The position numbers were made by a program, and so were the translations under genes. Source: Methanobacteriaceae archaeon (lineage in GTDB: Archaea; Methanobacteriota; Methanobacteria; Methanobacteriales; Methanobacteriaceae). Taken from it: a stretch of DNA of 13,414 nucleotides. The DNA is taken from assembly GCA_900766745.1 (NCBI GenBank), contig CAAFWR010000102.1, positions 1 to 13,414 of the forward strand, written 5' to 3'. Below, in pieces: positions 13,192 to 13,414 of this stretch (positions are counted from its first letter, which is position 1; each line of letters starts with the position of its first letter). The notes below the pieces were generated by a model. That model was not told where the DNA came from and made no database searches. It saw nothing but the letters and a program-made list of their open reading frames with translations.

Positions 13192-13255
13192 TTTGGTGCA
13201 CTTTTAGGTGTCCTGTTATAAAGAAAATTGGTGCACTTTTGAAGGTGCACCAAAA
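13192..13255. repeat. Right-hand dyad array mirroring the integrase-side array
   Basis: TTTGGTGCAC (13192-13201) and TTGGTGCAC (13228-13236) are direct repeats. The second forms a perfect 9-bp inverted repeat with GTGCACCAA (13245-13253) around TTTTGAAG. Position by position, 13228-13258 resembles 181-210, with GTGCAC replacing GTCCA(C). This suggests either the right end of the same element or the integrase-proximal end of a second element in tandem. Confidence 0.6.
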
Positions 13256-13414
13256 TATAGAAACATTTCATTTTACTTATTGTTAATCGGAGACGAGACA
13301 TCCCGCCAGTGGTTCCCACCTTATTCCGGTCGGCATACGGGGTGCAGTCAATTTAAGGTTAGTCTTAGCCCACCTTTGGCGAAAGGCGAAAATTTAAGAG
13401 GATAAGCGATGGCT
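13256..13414. other. GC-richer segment at the right edge, origin unresolved
   Basis: From about 13289 the composition changes (GACGAGACATCCCGCC .. GGTCGGCATACGGGG). Several short hairpins appear, including GTGG/CCAC and CCTTT-GGCG-AAAGG. A frame runs across it (13208-13405) but has no credible start and crosses the dyads. It may be flanking chromosome or a dispersed intergenic repeat. I see no clear second copy of the ssrA 3' end. Confidence 0.4.

Noticed and set aside
13275..13300. TAATCGG at 13282-13290 as an inverted copy of the ssrA-end CCGATTA
   Set aside because: Only seven bases match and in the wrong orientation for a direct-repeat attachment site, so chance is likely.
13208..13405. 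65-residue plus-strand open frame at the right edge
   Set aside because: It has no ATG at its first codon, crosses the dyad array and enters the GC-richer segment, so it is not a credible gene.

Overview
The window looks like one end of a genomic island or integrative element from a member of the Bacteroidota, AT-rich over most of its length. Support for the phylum comes from several promoter-like boxes of the TAnnTTTG type (positions 5472-5479 minus, 5729-5736, 7660-7667 minus, 10415-10422, 12128-12135), a DUF3871-type protein, a BspA-like leucine-rich lipoprotein remnant and an integrase with the arrangement common in that phylum. I cannot name the genus.

Layout. Positions 1-80 are the 3' end of tmRNA (ssrA), followed by its terminator. 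A cluster of TGGTCCA/TGGACCA dyads and a tyrosine recombinase (241-1482) come next, the classic left boundary of an element inserted at ssrA. Then follow an unrecognised 307-residue protein, an intergenic array of three 40-bp sites of identical architecture (2560-2791), a ParB-like DGQHR-motif protein (2902-3843), a dyad and iteron-like region, and a protein with two winged-helix-like segments resembling replication initiators (4127-4999). This block reads as the maintenance module of the element.

The middle is cargo. It holds a small minus-strand protein, a stand-alone DUF4062 protein (5755-6696) that is a candidate defence or effector gene, and a minus-strand higB-higA toxin-antitoxin pair with a palindromic operator. 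An unrecognised 155-residue protein follows, then 480 bases of gene-free DNA with three terminator-like hairpins and a long inverted repeat. After that come a RadC/JAB-fold protein whose metal ligands are all replaced, and the DUF3871 protein.

The right part is decaying and non-coding rich. Positions 10427-10725 fold on paper into a nested three-way-junction RNA with its own promoter box and a terminator that competes with its closing helix. This is the strongest candidate here for an undescribed element. It is followed by a small unknown gene, a lipoprotein gene broken by two frameshifts, a gene without a usable start codon, and a dyad array (13192-13255) that mirrors the one beside the integrase. 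The last 125 bases have a visibly different, GC-richer composition.

How the parts work together is inferred. The integrase would move the element, the ParB-like and winged-helix proteins with the 2560-2791 and 3997-4070 sites would maintain or regulate it, and HigBA would stabilise it. The DUF4062 protein and possibly the structured RNA would be accessory functions. No decisive database or folding computation could be run; all structures were paired by eye.
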